From contig JAEZXX010000090.1 of NCBI GenBank assembly GCA_023419535.1, positions 1-20,252 of the forward strand: DNA of 20,252 bases, written 5' to 3'. A program made the translations under genes and the position numbers. This document shows positions 8,474 through 15,450 of this stretch, one piece after another. Within the stretch, counting starts at the first letter, position 1, and every line of letters starts with the position of its first letter. The DNA comes from Pseudomonadota bacterium. GTDB lineage: Bacteria; Pseudomonadota; Alphaproteobacteria; Rhizobiales; Rhizobiaceae. The notes under the pieces were generated by a model. That model was not told where the DNA came from and did no database searches. It worked only from the letters and a program-made list of their open reading frames with translations.

Positions 8474-8550
8474 AAACCGGCGGTTCCAGCCGGTTTGCGC
8501 GCGCTCCAGCCGGCTGGCGGGTTGAAGAACATTTCGTGAAAGTCTAGTCC
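8474..8550 (+). promoter_or_regulatory. parE upstream region: inverted and direct repeats, weak promoter
   Basis: Upstream of parE, AAACCGGC (8474-8481) and GCCGGTTT (8489-8496) form a perfect 8-bp inverted repeat. TCCAGCCGG occurs twice exactly 20 bases apart (8485-8493 and 8505-8513), and the second copy is part of the palindrome CCAGCCGGCTGG. TTGAAG (8522-8527), a 17-base spacer and TAGTCC (8545-8550) are a weak candidate promoter. The 20-base spacing is close to two helical turns, as in paired operator sites, but no regulator can be named. Confidence 0.35.
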
Positions 8551-8610
8551 TCGAAGGATGAAGCGGGCAGCGTGGAAGAGACGCGATCGGACATTGGAAC
8601 GGATGCGGCG

Positions 8611-10638
8611 ATGAGCGACGATCTCTTTTCCGGCTCGGCCGCGCGCAAACCTCGCGGCCCTTCGGCCGCTCCCGCGCCGCGCGCGCCCGTCAGCGCGCCC
8701 GTGCCCCCGTCCGACTACACCGCGGCCGACATCGAGGTTCTGGAGGGGCTCGAGCCCGTCCGCCGCCGGCCCGGCATGTATGTCGGCGGCACCGACGACA
8801 AGGCCCTGCACCATCTCTTCGCCGAGGTCATCGACAATTCGATGGACGAGGCCGTGGCCGGCCATGCGAGCGTCATCGAGGTCTCGCTCGACGCCGACGG
8901 CTTCCTGACGGTCTCGGACAACGGACGCGGCATCCCGGTGGACCCGCACCCGAAATACAAGGACAAGTCCGCCCTCGAGGTCATCATGACCACGCTGCAT
9001 GCGGGCGGAAAGTTCGACTCCAAGGTCTACGAGACCTCGGGTGGCCTGCACGGCGGCGGCGTCTCGGTGGTCAACGCCTTGTCCGAACGCCTCGAGGTCG
9101 AGATCGCGCGCGCGCGAAAACTCTACCGGCAGGTCTACGAGCGGGGTCATGCCGTCACTAGGGTCGAGGAACTCGGCGACGTGCAGAACCGGCGCGGCAC
9201 GCGCGTGCGCTTCAAGCCGGACGAGCAGATCTTCGGCCAGGGGGCGCGCTTCGAGCCGGCCCGCGTCCTGCAGATGGCGCGCTCCAAGGCCTATCTCTTC
9301 GGCGGCGTCGAGATCCGCTGGTCCTGCGACCCGTCGCTCCTCGGGCCGGACTCAAAGACGCCTGCGCGCCAAAGCTTCCACTTCCCCGGCGGCCTGAAGG
9401 ACTATCTCGCCGCCTCGATCGAGGGCGAGCATCGCGTCACCACGCAGATCTTCTCGGGCCGCACCGAGAAGGCCTCCGGCCACGGCGCCGTCGAATGGGC
9501 GATCGCCTGGACGACGGGCGACGGGTTCGTGCGCTCCTACTGCAACACGATCCCGACGCCGGAGGGCGGCACGCACGAGGCGGGCCTGCGCGCGGTGCTC
9601 CTGCGCGGCCTGAAGGCCTTCGCGGAGGTTTCGGGGAACAAGAAGGCCGCCTCGATCACCGCGGACGACGTGATGATCTCCGCATCCGCCATGCTGTCCG
9701 TCTTCATCCGCGAGCCCGAATTCGTCGGCCAGACGAAGGATCGGCTGGCGACGACCGAGGCGCACCGGATCGTCGAATCCTCGATCCGCGACAGTTTCGA
9801 CATCTGGCTCGCCTCCTCGCCGCAGGACGCCGCCCGGCTGATCGACTGGGTGGTGGAGCGTGCCGACGAGCGCCTGCGCCGCCGCGCCGAGAAGGAGGTC
9901 AGCCGCAAGTCGGCGACCCGCAAGCTGCGCCTTCCGGGCAAGCTCGCCGACTGCTCGCAGACGGGCGCGGCGGGCGCCGAGCTCTTCATCGTGGAGGGCG
10001 ACTCGGCGGGCGGCTCGGCCAAGCAGGCGCGCGACCGCGCGCGCCAGGCGATCCTGCCCTTGCGCGGCAAGATCCTGAACGTCGCGTCGGCGGGGCGCGA
10101 GAAGCTCGGTGCCAACCAGCAGCTCTCCGACCTCATCCAGGCGCTCGGCTGCGGCACGCGCTCCAAGTACCGCGAGGCGGACCTTCGCTACGAGCGCATC
10201 ATCATCATGACGGACGCGGACGTCGACGGTGCGCACATCGCCTCGCTCCTCATCACGTTCTTCTACCAGGAGATGCCCGAGCTCATCCGCGAGGGACATC
10301 TTTTCCTGGCCGTCCCGCCGCTCTATCGGCTGAGCCAGGGCGGCAAGACGGTCTATGCGCGGGACGACGCCGATCGCGAGCGCATCGTCGCGCGCGAGTT
10401 CAAGGGACGCGGCAAGGTCGAGGTCGGACGTTTCAAGGGCCTGGGAGAGATGCTCCCGGCGCAGTTGAAGGAGACGACGATGGACCCGAGGAAGCGCACG
10501 CTGCTGAAGGTCATGATCGACGACACGGTCGAGGCGGGAACCTCCGGCGCGGTCGACGCGCTGATGGGGAACAAGCCGGAGGCGCGCTTCCGCTTCATCC
10601 AGGACCGGGCGGCCTTCGTCGAGGATCTGGACGTCTGA
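8611..10638 (+). CDS. parE: DNA topoisomerase IV subunit B
   Basis: ParE supplies the ATPase and TOPRIM parts of topoisomerase IV, which unlinks daughter chromosomes together with ParC. The GHKL ATPase domain shows EVIDNSMDEAVAGHA, DNGRGIPVDPHPKYK and SGGLHGGGVSVVNALS. The TOPRIM domain has LFIVEGDSAGGSAKQARDR and MTDADVDGAHIASLL, and the C-terminus has GRFKGLGEMLPAQLKETTMDP. QARDR followed by QAILPLRGKILNVASAG, and a length of about 675 residues, separate it from GyrB. The ATG at 8611 (MSDDLF) is preferred. An in-frame GTG at 8572, with an AGGA about 13 bases upstream, would add 13 residues. One lid-motif position, normally Val in HGVG, is Gly here (codon 9055-9057). It stands alone after the glnA terminators. 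Confidence 0.96.
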   Translation: MSDDLFSGSAARKPRGPSAAPAPRAPVSAPVPPSDYTAADIEVLEGLEPVRRRPGMYVGGTDDKALHHLFAEVIDNSMDEAVAGHASVIEVSLDADGFLTVSDNGRGIPVDPHPKYKDKSALEVIMTTLHAGGKFDSKVYETSGGLHGGGVSVVNALSERLEVEIARARKLYRQVYERGHAVTRVEELGDVQNRRGTRVRFKPDEQIFGQGARFEPARVLQMARSKAYLFGGVEIRWSCDPSLLGPDSKTPARQSFHFPGGLKDYLAASIEGEHRVTTQIFSGRTEKASGHGAVEWAIAWTTGDGFVRSYCNTIPTPEGGTHEAGLRAVLLRGLKAFAEVSGNKKAASITADDVMISASAMLSVFIREPEFVGQTKDRLATTEAHRIVESSIRDSFDIWLASSPQDAARLIDWVVERADERLRRRAEKEVSRKSATRKLRLPGKLADCSQTGAAGAELFIVEGDSAGGSAKQARDRARQAILPLRGKILNVASAGREKLGANQQLSDLIQALGCGTRSKYREADLRYERIIIMTDADVDGAHIASLLITFFYQEMPELIREGHLFLAVPPLYRLSQGGKTVYARDDADRERIVAREFKGRGKVEVGRFKGLGEMLPAQLKETTMDPRKRTLLKVMIDDTVEAGTSGAVDALMGNKPEARFRFIQDRAAFVEDLDV

Positions 10639-10679
10639 CCGGTCCGGTTCGCCCGCCGGCATCACGAGGAACTCGAAGC

Positions 10680-11213
10680 TTGATCGTCTTGCGCCCCGCC
10701 CTGACCGCCCTCCTCCTCATCGTGTCCGCGTCCGCTTCGATCGCGCAGGAGGCCCCCGCCCCGGCCGAGCCGGCGAGCCCTCCGCCCGCCCAGGGCGCGG
10801 GCGAAGCCGCCGCGCCGCAACAGAGCGACGCGTCGGCCGCCATGCTGGCGGAACTCTCGCCGCTCGTCGCGGACGTGCAGATCGTCGGGCCCTTCGCGGA
10901 GGGCGAGCGCAACGGCATCTGGCGCACGATCACTCTCCAGCCGGAGGGCGAAGGCGCCGGCAACCGCTTCTTCGTTCAGCAGATCGAGGCGGTGGACGGG
11001 ACGCCGGCGGTGTCCTCCTCGACCGAAATCACCGAGGTCGGCGAACTGGGCGGTGCCCTGATCTCCTACAGGGCTGACGCGCCGAGCGAGGCGCAGCCGG
11101 AACTCCTGACGCTGTTCCTGGAGATCGTGCCCCTCGACGGGGAGATCGCCGAGACCTACGAACTCTTCTTCACGGCAAGCGAACCCTACGTCTTCGGCCC
11201 GGCCTCCAACTGA
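10680..11213 (+). CDS. predicted exported protein of unknown function
   Basis: This 177-residue protein has no family I recognise. It appears to start at a TTG (10680) with GAGGA 11-12 bases upstream; no ATG gives a sensible N-terminus. The first 22 residues form a signal peptide: a short charged start, hydrophobic core LTALLLIVSASAS and an SIA-Q cleavage site. A Pro/Ala-rich linker of about 25 residues follows, then a domain rich in predicted beta strands (ADVQIVGPFAEGE, GIWRTITLQPEGEG, NRFFVQQIEAVDG, LTLFLEIVPLDG, YELFFTASEPYVFG). There are no cysteines or lipobox, so a soluble periplasmic protein is likely. It follows parE by 41 bases with no terminator visible, so it may be transcribed with parE. 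Codon use supports a real gene; the start is the least certain point. Confidence 0.75.
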   Translation: MIVLRPALTALLLIVSASASIAQEAPAPAEPASPPPAQGAGEAAAPQQSDASAAMLAELSPLVADVQIVGPFAEGERNGIWRTITLQPEGEGAGNRFFVQQIEAVDGTPAVSSSTEITEVGELGGALISYRADAPSEAQPELLTLFLEIVPLDGEIAETYELFFTASEPYVFGPASN

Positions 11214-11357
11214 ACGGGCGCGGGCGCGCATCTGCCTCCCCGACCCCGTCGGCGCGTATTCTCGAGATCGCGGTGACGCGGCTTTCGCACGGCGCGGCCC
11301 GAGCGAAGCGCGCGACATCGCATTCCTGCGCTGTCAACCCTATATCTGGGCCGAAGC

Positions 11358-11386
11358 TTGACTTGTCGAAGTCAGCCCCGTATTCC
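11358..11386 (+). promoter_or_regulatory. candidate sigma-70 promoter of the RNA helicase gene, with inverted repeat
   Basis: TTGACT (11358-11363), a 17-base spacer and TATTCC (11381-11386) form a good housekeeping-type promoter in the 240-base gap before the helicase gene, giving a leader of about 60 bases. The inverted repeat TGACTT-GTCG-AAGTCA (11359-11374) overlaps the -35 element and could be an operator. A short hairpin ACCCG-ATAC-CGGGT (11390-11403) lies at the likely transcript start. The rest of the gap (11214-11357) shows no gene and no clear terminator. Confidence 0.6.
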
Positions 11387-11453
11387 GCGACCCGATACCG
11401 GGTGACTGCGGCACTGCCCTCCCTTACCGGACATCGAGAGAACCGACCCCTTC

Positions 11454-12992
11454 ATGCATTTTTCCGAACTCGGCCTCAGCGCCAAGGTTCTGGCCGCGGT
11501 GGAAGCCGCCGGCTACACCACGCCCACCCCGATCCAGGCGCAGGCGATCCCGCACGCGCTGGAGCGCCGGGACGTTCTGGGCATCGCGCAGACCGGCACC
11601 GGAAAGACGGCATCCTTCGTTCTCCCGATGCTGACGCATCTGGAAAAGGGCCGTGCCCGGGCGCGCATGCCGCGCACGCTCATCATGGAGCCGACGCGCG
11701 AGCTTGCCGCCCAGGTGGAAGAGAGCTTCGTCAAGTACGGCGCGGCCCAGAAAGTGTCCGTCGCCCTGCTCATCGGCGGCGTCTCCTTCGAGGAGCAGAA
11801 CCGCAAGCTGGAGCGCGGCGTCGACGTCCTCATCGCCACGCCCGGCCGTCTGCTCGACCATTTCGAGCGCGGTCGCCTTCTGATGACGGGCGTCGAGACC
11901 CTCGTCATCGACGAGGCCGACCGGATGCTCGACATGGGCTTCATTCCGGACATCGAGCGCATCTGCAAGCTCCTGCCCTTCACGCGCCAGACGCTGTTCT
12001 TCTCGGCGACCATGCCGCCGGAGATCACGCGGCTGACCGAGCAGTTCCTCCAGAACCCGGTGCGGGTCGAGGTCGCCAAGGCCTCCTCCACCGCCCAGAC
12101 GGTGGAGCAGCGGCTGGTCGCGACGCGCAAGGAGGATTTCGAGAAGCGCGAGACGCTCCGGAAGATCATCCGCGCCCAGGGCGACGACCTCACCAACGCG
12201 ATCATCTTCTGCAACCGCAAGCGCGACGTCTCGCTGCTGTTCCGCTCGCTCGAGAAGCACGGCTTCTCGGTCGGCGCGCTGCACGGCGACATGGATCAGC
12301 GGGCGCGCACGCAGACGCTGCAGGCGTTCCGCGACAACAAGCTGACCCTGCTCGTCGCCTCCGACGTCGCGGCCCGCGGCCTCGACATCCCGATGGTCAG
12401 CCACGTCTTCAATTTCGACGTGCCGATCCATGCCGAGGACTACGTCCACCGCATCGGCCGCACGGGCCGCGCGGGGCGCTCGGGCAAGGCCTATACGCTG
12501 GTCGCCAAGTCGGACACCAAGTATCTCGACGCGATCGAGAAGCTGATCGCGCGCGACATCGAGTGGCTGGAGGGCGATCTGTCGACCCTGGCTGCGACCG
12601 ACGAGGACGAGGACCGCGGCACGAGCCGCCGTGCACCCAAGCGCGGCGCCGCCAAGGAGGGCGCGCCGACCCGCAAGCGCGCTCCGGCCCGTTCGCGCAA
12701 GACGGCCGATCCCGAGGCGGAGACGCCCGTCGAGATCGAGACCGTCGAGGCGGCGGACGTCGCTCCTGCCGAGGAGCCCGTGCGCGAGGCGCAGCCGCGC
12801 CGTCGCGGGCGCGGCGGCCGGGGCGAAGCGGCTCCGCGTCCGGCGGCGGCCGAGCCGGCGACGAGCCCGGTGCCCTCGCGCTCGGCGCAGCCCGCCCGTC
12901 CGGCCGCACGGTCGTCGAACGAGGACCGCAACATGCCGGTCGGCTTCGGCGACGACGTGCCTGCCTTCATGCTGATCGCCACCGGCGCGTGA
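11454..12992 (+). CDS. rhlE: DEAD-box ATP-dependent RNA helicase, RhlE type
   Basis: This cytoplasmic RNA helicase remodels RNA duplexes, with roles in ribosome assembly and mRNA decay in the family. The helicase core (about residues 1-375) has the Q motif region (YTTPTPIQAQAIP), motif I AQTGTGKT (residues 45-52), PTRELAAQ, DEAD in VIDEADRMLDMGF, SAT in FFSATMPPEI, VASDVAARGLDIP and HRIGRTGRAG. The remaining 130 or so residues are a low-complexity tail with alternating basic (RAPKRGAAKEG, PRRRGRGGRG) and acidic stretches, likely RNA-binding and disordered. The tail ends in VGFGDDVPAFMLI, resembling the short conserved C-terminal peptide of alphaproteobacterial RhlE-like proteins as I recall it. 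It has its own promoter and a weak Shine-Dalgarno sequence. Its stop overlaps the Nudix start (TGATG). The subfamily name is likely but not certain. Confidence 0.93.
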   Translation: MHFSELGLSAKVLAAVEAAGYTTPTPIQAQAIPHALERRDVLGIAQTGTGKTASFVLPMLTHLEKGRARARMPRTLIMEPTRELAAQVEESFVKYGAAQKVSVALLIGGVSFEEQNRKLERGVDVLIATPGRLLDHFERGRLLMTGVETLVIDEADRMLDMGFIPDIERICKLLPFTRQTLFFSATMPPEITRLTEQFLQNPVRVEVAKASSTAQTVEQRLVATRKEDFEKRETLRKIIRAQGDDLTNAIIFCNRKRDVSLLFRSLEKHGFSVGALHGDMDQRARTQTLQAFRDNKLTLLVASDVAARGLDIPMVSHVFNFDVPIHAEDYVHRIGRTGRAGRSGKAYTLVAKSDTKYLDAIEKLIARDIEWLEGDLSTLAATDEDEDRGTSRRAPKRGAAKEGAPTRKRAPARSRKTADPEAETPVEIETVEAADVAPAEEPVREAQPRRRGRGGRGEAAPRPAAAEPATSPVPSRSAQPARPAARSSNEDRNMPVGFGDDVPAFMLIATGA

Positions 12993-13408
12993 TGACGCCG
13001 GGCGTCGGGTGCGGGGTCGTCCTGCGCCGCGGCGACCGGATTCTGCTGATCCGCCGGCGACGTCCGCCCGAAGCGGGCGCCTGGGGTCTCGTCGGCGGCA
13101 AAGTCGACTTTCTGGAGCACGCGATCGACGCCGCGCGCCGCGAATGCCTGGAGGAATCCGGCATCCGGGCCGGGGCGCTCTCGCTTCTCGGCGTGAGCGA
13201 GCAGCTTATGGACGACGAGGCGCAGCACTGGGTGAGCCTCATCTTTCTGGCCGAAGGTTTCGAGGGCGAGCCTGTCCTGGCCGAGCCGGAGAAGCATTCC
13301 GAACTCGGCTGGTTCGCGCCCGACGCGCTCCCCTCGCCGCTCTGCCGCGCCGTTCGCGACGCCCTCGCCCTCTTGGGATCGACGCGGGATCGGCGGGCCG
13401 CCGGCTGA
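12992..13408 (+). CDS. Nudix hydrolase
   Basis: Nudix enzymes cleave nucleoside diphosphates linked to another moiety, using divalent metals. The 138-residue protein contains a complete Nudix box, GX5EX7REUXEEXGU, reading GKVDFLEHAIDAARRECLEE followed by SGI. Upstream are strands VGCGVVLRRGDRILLIRRR and PPEAGAWGLVGGK. The substrate cannot be told from sequence; ADP-ribose-type and oxidised-nucleotide-type enzymes look alike at this level. The ATG at 12992 shares its A with the helicase stop (TGATG), so translation is probably coupled to the helicase gene. It converges on the MerR-type gene with only 25 bases between, so no room for a separate terminator. No signal peptide is present. Confidence 0.92.
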   Translation: MTPGVGCGVVLRRGDRILLIRRRRPPEAGAWGLVGGKVDFLEHAIDAARRECLEESGIRAGALSLLGVSEQLMDDEAQHWVSLIFLAEGFEGEPVLAEPEKHSELGWFAPDALPSPLCRAVRDALALLGSTRDRRAAG

Positions 13409-13433
13409 CGCCGGCCACCGTACCGCCTCCCCG

Positions 13434-13955
13434 TCAGCGCGCCTGATCGAGGATGCGCTTGAGTTCCAGGAGTTCCAGAAGCACTCGGTTCAGCTCCGCG
13501 GTCGGTCCCGCGGGCAGGCCGGCGCCCGCCTTGTCGCGATCTCGACGCAGGAGGTTGGATAGTCCCGCCAGCGCGCGGGGCGGCGTGGGCGCCTCATCCA
13601 CGGCAACCTCGGCTTCGTCCCGCGGCGCGATCTCCTCGGGCACGGACTTGCGCGCCTGGATGGCGCTGAGGCCGGAGAGGTCCCCGGCGCCGAGCGTGAT
13701 GACGAAGCGGTTGCCGTTCTCCTTCAGGACGCGCTGGACGCCGCGGATCGTGAAGCCGCGCACGTAGAGGAGGAAGCGGATGCCCTTGAGGAGGTCCACG
13801 TCGTCCGGCCGGTAGTAGCGCCGGCCGCCGCCGCGCTTCATGGGCTTGATCTGCGGAAACCGAGTCTCCCAGAAGCGCAGGACGTGCTGGGGTAGATCCA
13901 GTTCCTCCGCCACCTCGGAGATGGTGCGGAACGCCTCTGCGCCCTTTTCGGTCAT
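13434..13955 (-). CDS. MerR family transcriptional regulator (ihfA-linked)
   Basis: This 173-residue DNA-binding protein has an N-terminal MerR winged helix-turn-helix (about residues 9-80): FRTISEVAEELDLPQHVLRF, then WETRFPQIKPMKRGGGRRYY and DDVDLLKGIRFLLYVRGFTI. The distal part lacks the cysteines of metal-sensing MerR proteins. A low-complexity linker (EEIAPRDEAEVAVDEAPTPP) is followed by a short C-terminal leucine-rich helix (LNRVLLELLELKRILDQ) that could dimerise. It follows ihfA after 16 bases on the same strand, an arrangement I know as conserved in alphaproteobacteria. It is probably co-transcribed with ihfA. Its target and signal are unknown. Confidence 0.92.
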   Translation of the reverse strand: MTEKGAEAFRTISEVAEELDLPQHVLRFWETRFPQIKPMKRGGGRRYYRPDDVDLLKGIRFLLYVRGFTIRGVQRVLKENGNRFVITLGAGDLSGLSAIQARKSVPEEIAPRDEAEVAVDEAPTPPRALAGLSNLLRRDRDKAGAGLPAGPTAELNRVLLELLELKRILDQAR

Positions 13956-13971
13956 GACGATGTGCGGCCTG

Positions 13972-14313
13972 CTATTCCGCCGCCCTCAGGAGCGGCTCGC
14001 CCTGCGGCTCGCGCTCGCCATGCGCGACGAGGATGCGGTCCTTCATCACGTTCGACGGCTTGAAGACGACGACCTTGCGCGGCGAGATCGGCACTTCCTG
14101 ACCGGTCTTGGGATTGCGGCCGATGCGCTCGTTCTTGTCGCGCACGAGGAAGGAGCCAAAAGAGGAAATCTTCACGCCCTCGCCGCGAGCGATGGTCGAG
14201 CAGATCTCTTCCAGAACCGACTCCACGAGATAGGCCGACTCGGTGCGCGAGAGACCGATCTTCCGGAAAACCGCCTCCGCGAGGTCGGCGCGCGTGACCG
14301 TCCTGTCTCCCAT
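13972..14313 (-). CDS. ihfA: integration host factor subunit alpha
   Basis: IHF-alpha pairs with IHF-beta to bend DNA sharply at specific sites, shaping the nucleoid and aiding sigma-54 promoters and recombination. The 113-residue protein shows the start TVTRADLAEAVFRKIGLSRT, the dimer-core helix YLVESVLEEICSTIARGE, VKISSFGSFLVRDKNERIGR, and the DNA-intercalating arm NPKTGQEVPISPRKVVVFK. VTRADLAEAV and the arm favour the alpha subunit over HU or IHF-beta. AGGGG lies 6 bases before the ATG. A short C-terminal extension after the conserved KPS region (HGEREPQGEPLLRAAE) is usual in this group. A promoter is visible upstream at 14383-14410, and the MerR-type gene follows. Confidence 0.97.
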   Translation of the reverse strand: MGDRTVTRADLAEAVFRKIGLSRTESAYLVESVLEEICSTIARGEGVKISSFGSFLVRDKNERIGRNPKTGQEVPISPRKVVVFKPSNVMKDRILVAHGEREPQGEPLLRAAE

Positions 14314-14382
14314 TCCGTACCCCTCGTGAATGGTGCGAATGTCACGCGGCGACCCCCTGCCGCCTCGCGAACGAACCCCGGC

Positions 14383-14410
14383 AGAATAGCCAATTCGGAT
14401 GAGCTTTCAA
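14383..14410 (-). promoter_or_regulatory. candidate sigma-70 promoter of ihfA
   Basis: On the minus strand, TTGAAA (complement of 14405-14410), a 16-base spacer and TATTCT (complement of 14383-14388) form a good housekeeping promoter, about 70 bases ahead of the ihfA ATG. It lies in the 162-base gap after fabH. It suggests that ihfA and the MerR-type gene are expressed separately from the plsX-fabH unit. I see no strong terminator in that gap. Confidence 0.6.
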
Positions 14411-14475
14411 GCACCTCCGGTCGGATCGCGGCACGCTTCCGACAGCCGCATGCGCGCTCTGGTCGAACCTCGTTT

Positions 14476-15450
14476 CTACCAGAGGACGAGGACGGCGCCC
14501 CAGGTGAACCCCCCGCCCATCGCCTCCAGGAGGACGAGGTCGCCCGGCTTGATCCGTCCGTCGCGCACCGCCTGATCCACGGCGAGCGGGATGGAGGCGG
14601 CGGACGTGTTGCCGTGGTCGCCCACGGTCGCGACCACCTTGTCCGGGTCGATGCCGAGCTTCTTGGCCGAGGCGTCGATGATCCGCCGGTTGGCCTGATG
14701 GGGCACGAACCAGTCGATGTCGTCCGGCCCGATGCCGAGCGCGGAGAAGGAATCCTCGACGACGTCGGTGATCATGCCGACGGCGTGCTTGAAGACCTCG
14801 CGGCCCTCCATGCGCAGCTTGCCGACCGTGCCCGTCGTGGAAGGGCCGCCGTCCACATAGAGCTTTTCGCAATGGACGCCGTCCGAGCGCAGCTTGGAGA
14901 CCAGGACGCCGCGCTCGCCGACCTCTTCCTGCGGCCGCGCCTCCAGGACGACGGCACCGGCACCGTCTCCGAAGAGGACGCAGGTCGTGCGGTCCTCCCA
15001 GTCGAGGATGCGCGAGAAGGTCTCCGAACCGATGACGAGGGCGCGGCGCGCCATGCCGCCGCGCAGATAGAGGTCGGCCGTGGTGATGGCGTAGACGAAG
15101 CCGGAGCAGACCGCCTGCAGGTCGAAGGCGAAGCCGTGGTGGATGCCGAGCCGGCTCTGCAGCTGCACCGCGGAGGCCGGGAAGGTGTTGTTGGGCGTCG
15201 CGGTCGCGAGGACGATGAGGTCGATGTCGCCCGGCTGCAGCCCGGCGGCCTCGATCGCGCGGCGCGCCGCCGTCTCGGCCATGGAGACGGTCGTCTCGCT
15301 TTCGTCGGCGATGTGCCGGTTGCGGATGCCGGTGCGCTGCTCGATCCAGGCGTCGGAGGTCTCCACGATGCCCTCGAACTCGGCGTTCGCCATGCGGCGG
15401 GCCGGGAGGTAGGACCCGGTTCCGGTGACGATCGATCTGAGACCGGTCAT
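14476..15450 (-). CDS. fabH: beta-ketoacyl-ACP synthase III
   Basis: FabH starts type II fatty-acid synthesis by condensing acetyl-CoA with malonyl-ACP in the cytoplasm. The 324-residue protein carries the thiolase-fold catalytic triad: Cys115 in LQAVCSGFVYA, His251 in FVPHQANRRII and Asn281 in GDHGNTSAASIPLA. Other family marks are SIVTGTGSYLPARR near the start, the glycine-rich FGDGAGAVVLEA, and the C-terminal EAMGGGFTWGAVLV. The start ATG at 15450 has AGGAGAG upstream and overlaps the plsX stop (ATGA), so the two are translationally coupled. Pairing with plsX links fatty-acid initiation to phospholipid acylation. Length and residues are all normal. Confidence 0.98.
   Translation of the reverse strand: MTGLRSIVTGTGSYLPARRMANAEFEGIVETSDAWIEQRTGIRNRHIADESETTVSMAETAARRAIEAAGLQPGDIDLIVLATATPNNTFPASAVQLQSRLGIHHGFAFDLQAVCSGFVYAITTADLYLRGGMARRALVIGSETFSRILDWEDRTTCVLFGDGAGAVVLEARPQEEVGERGVLVSKLRSDGVHCEKLYVDGGPSTTGTVGKLRMEGREVFKHAVGMITDVVEDSFSALGIGPDDIDWFVPHQANRRIIDASAKKLGIDPDKVVATVGDHGNTSAASIPLAVDQAVRDGRIKPGDLVLLEAMGGGFTWGAVLVLW

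Noticed and set aside
11332..11337. Perfect TTGACA on the minus strand between the exported-protein gene and the helicase gene
   Set aside because: No -10 at suitable spacing and no minus-strand gene downstream.
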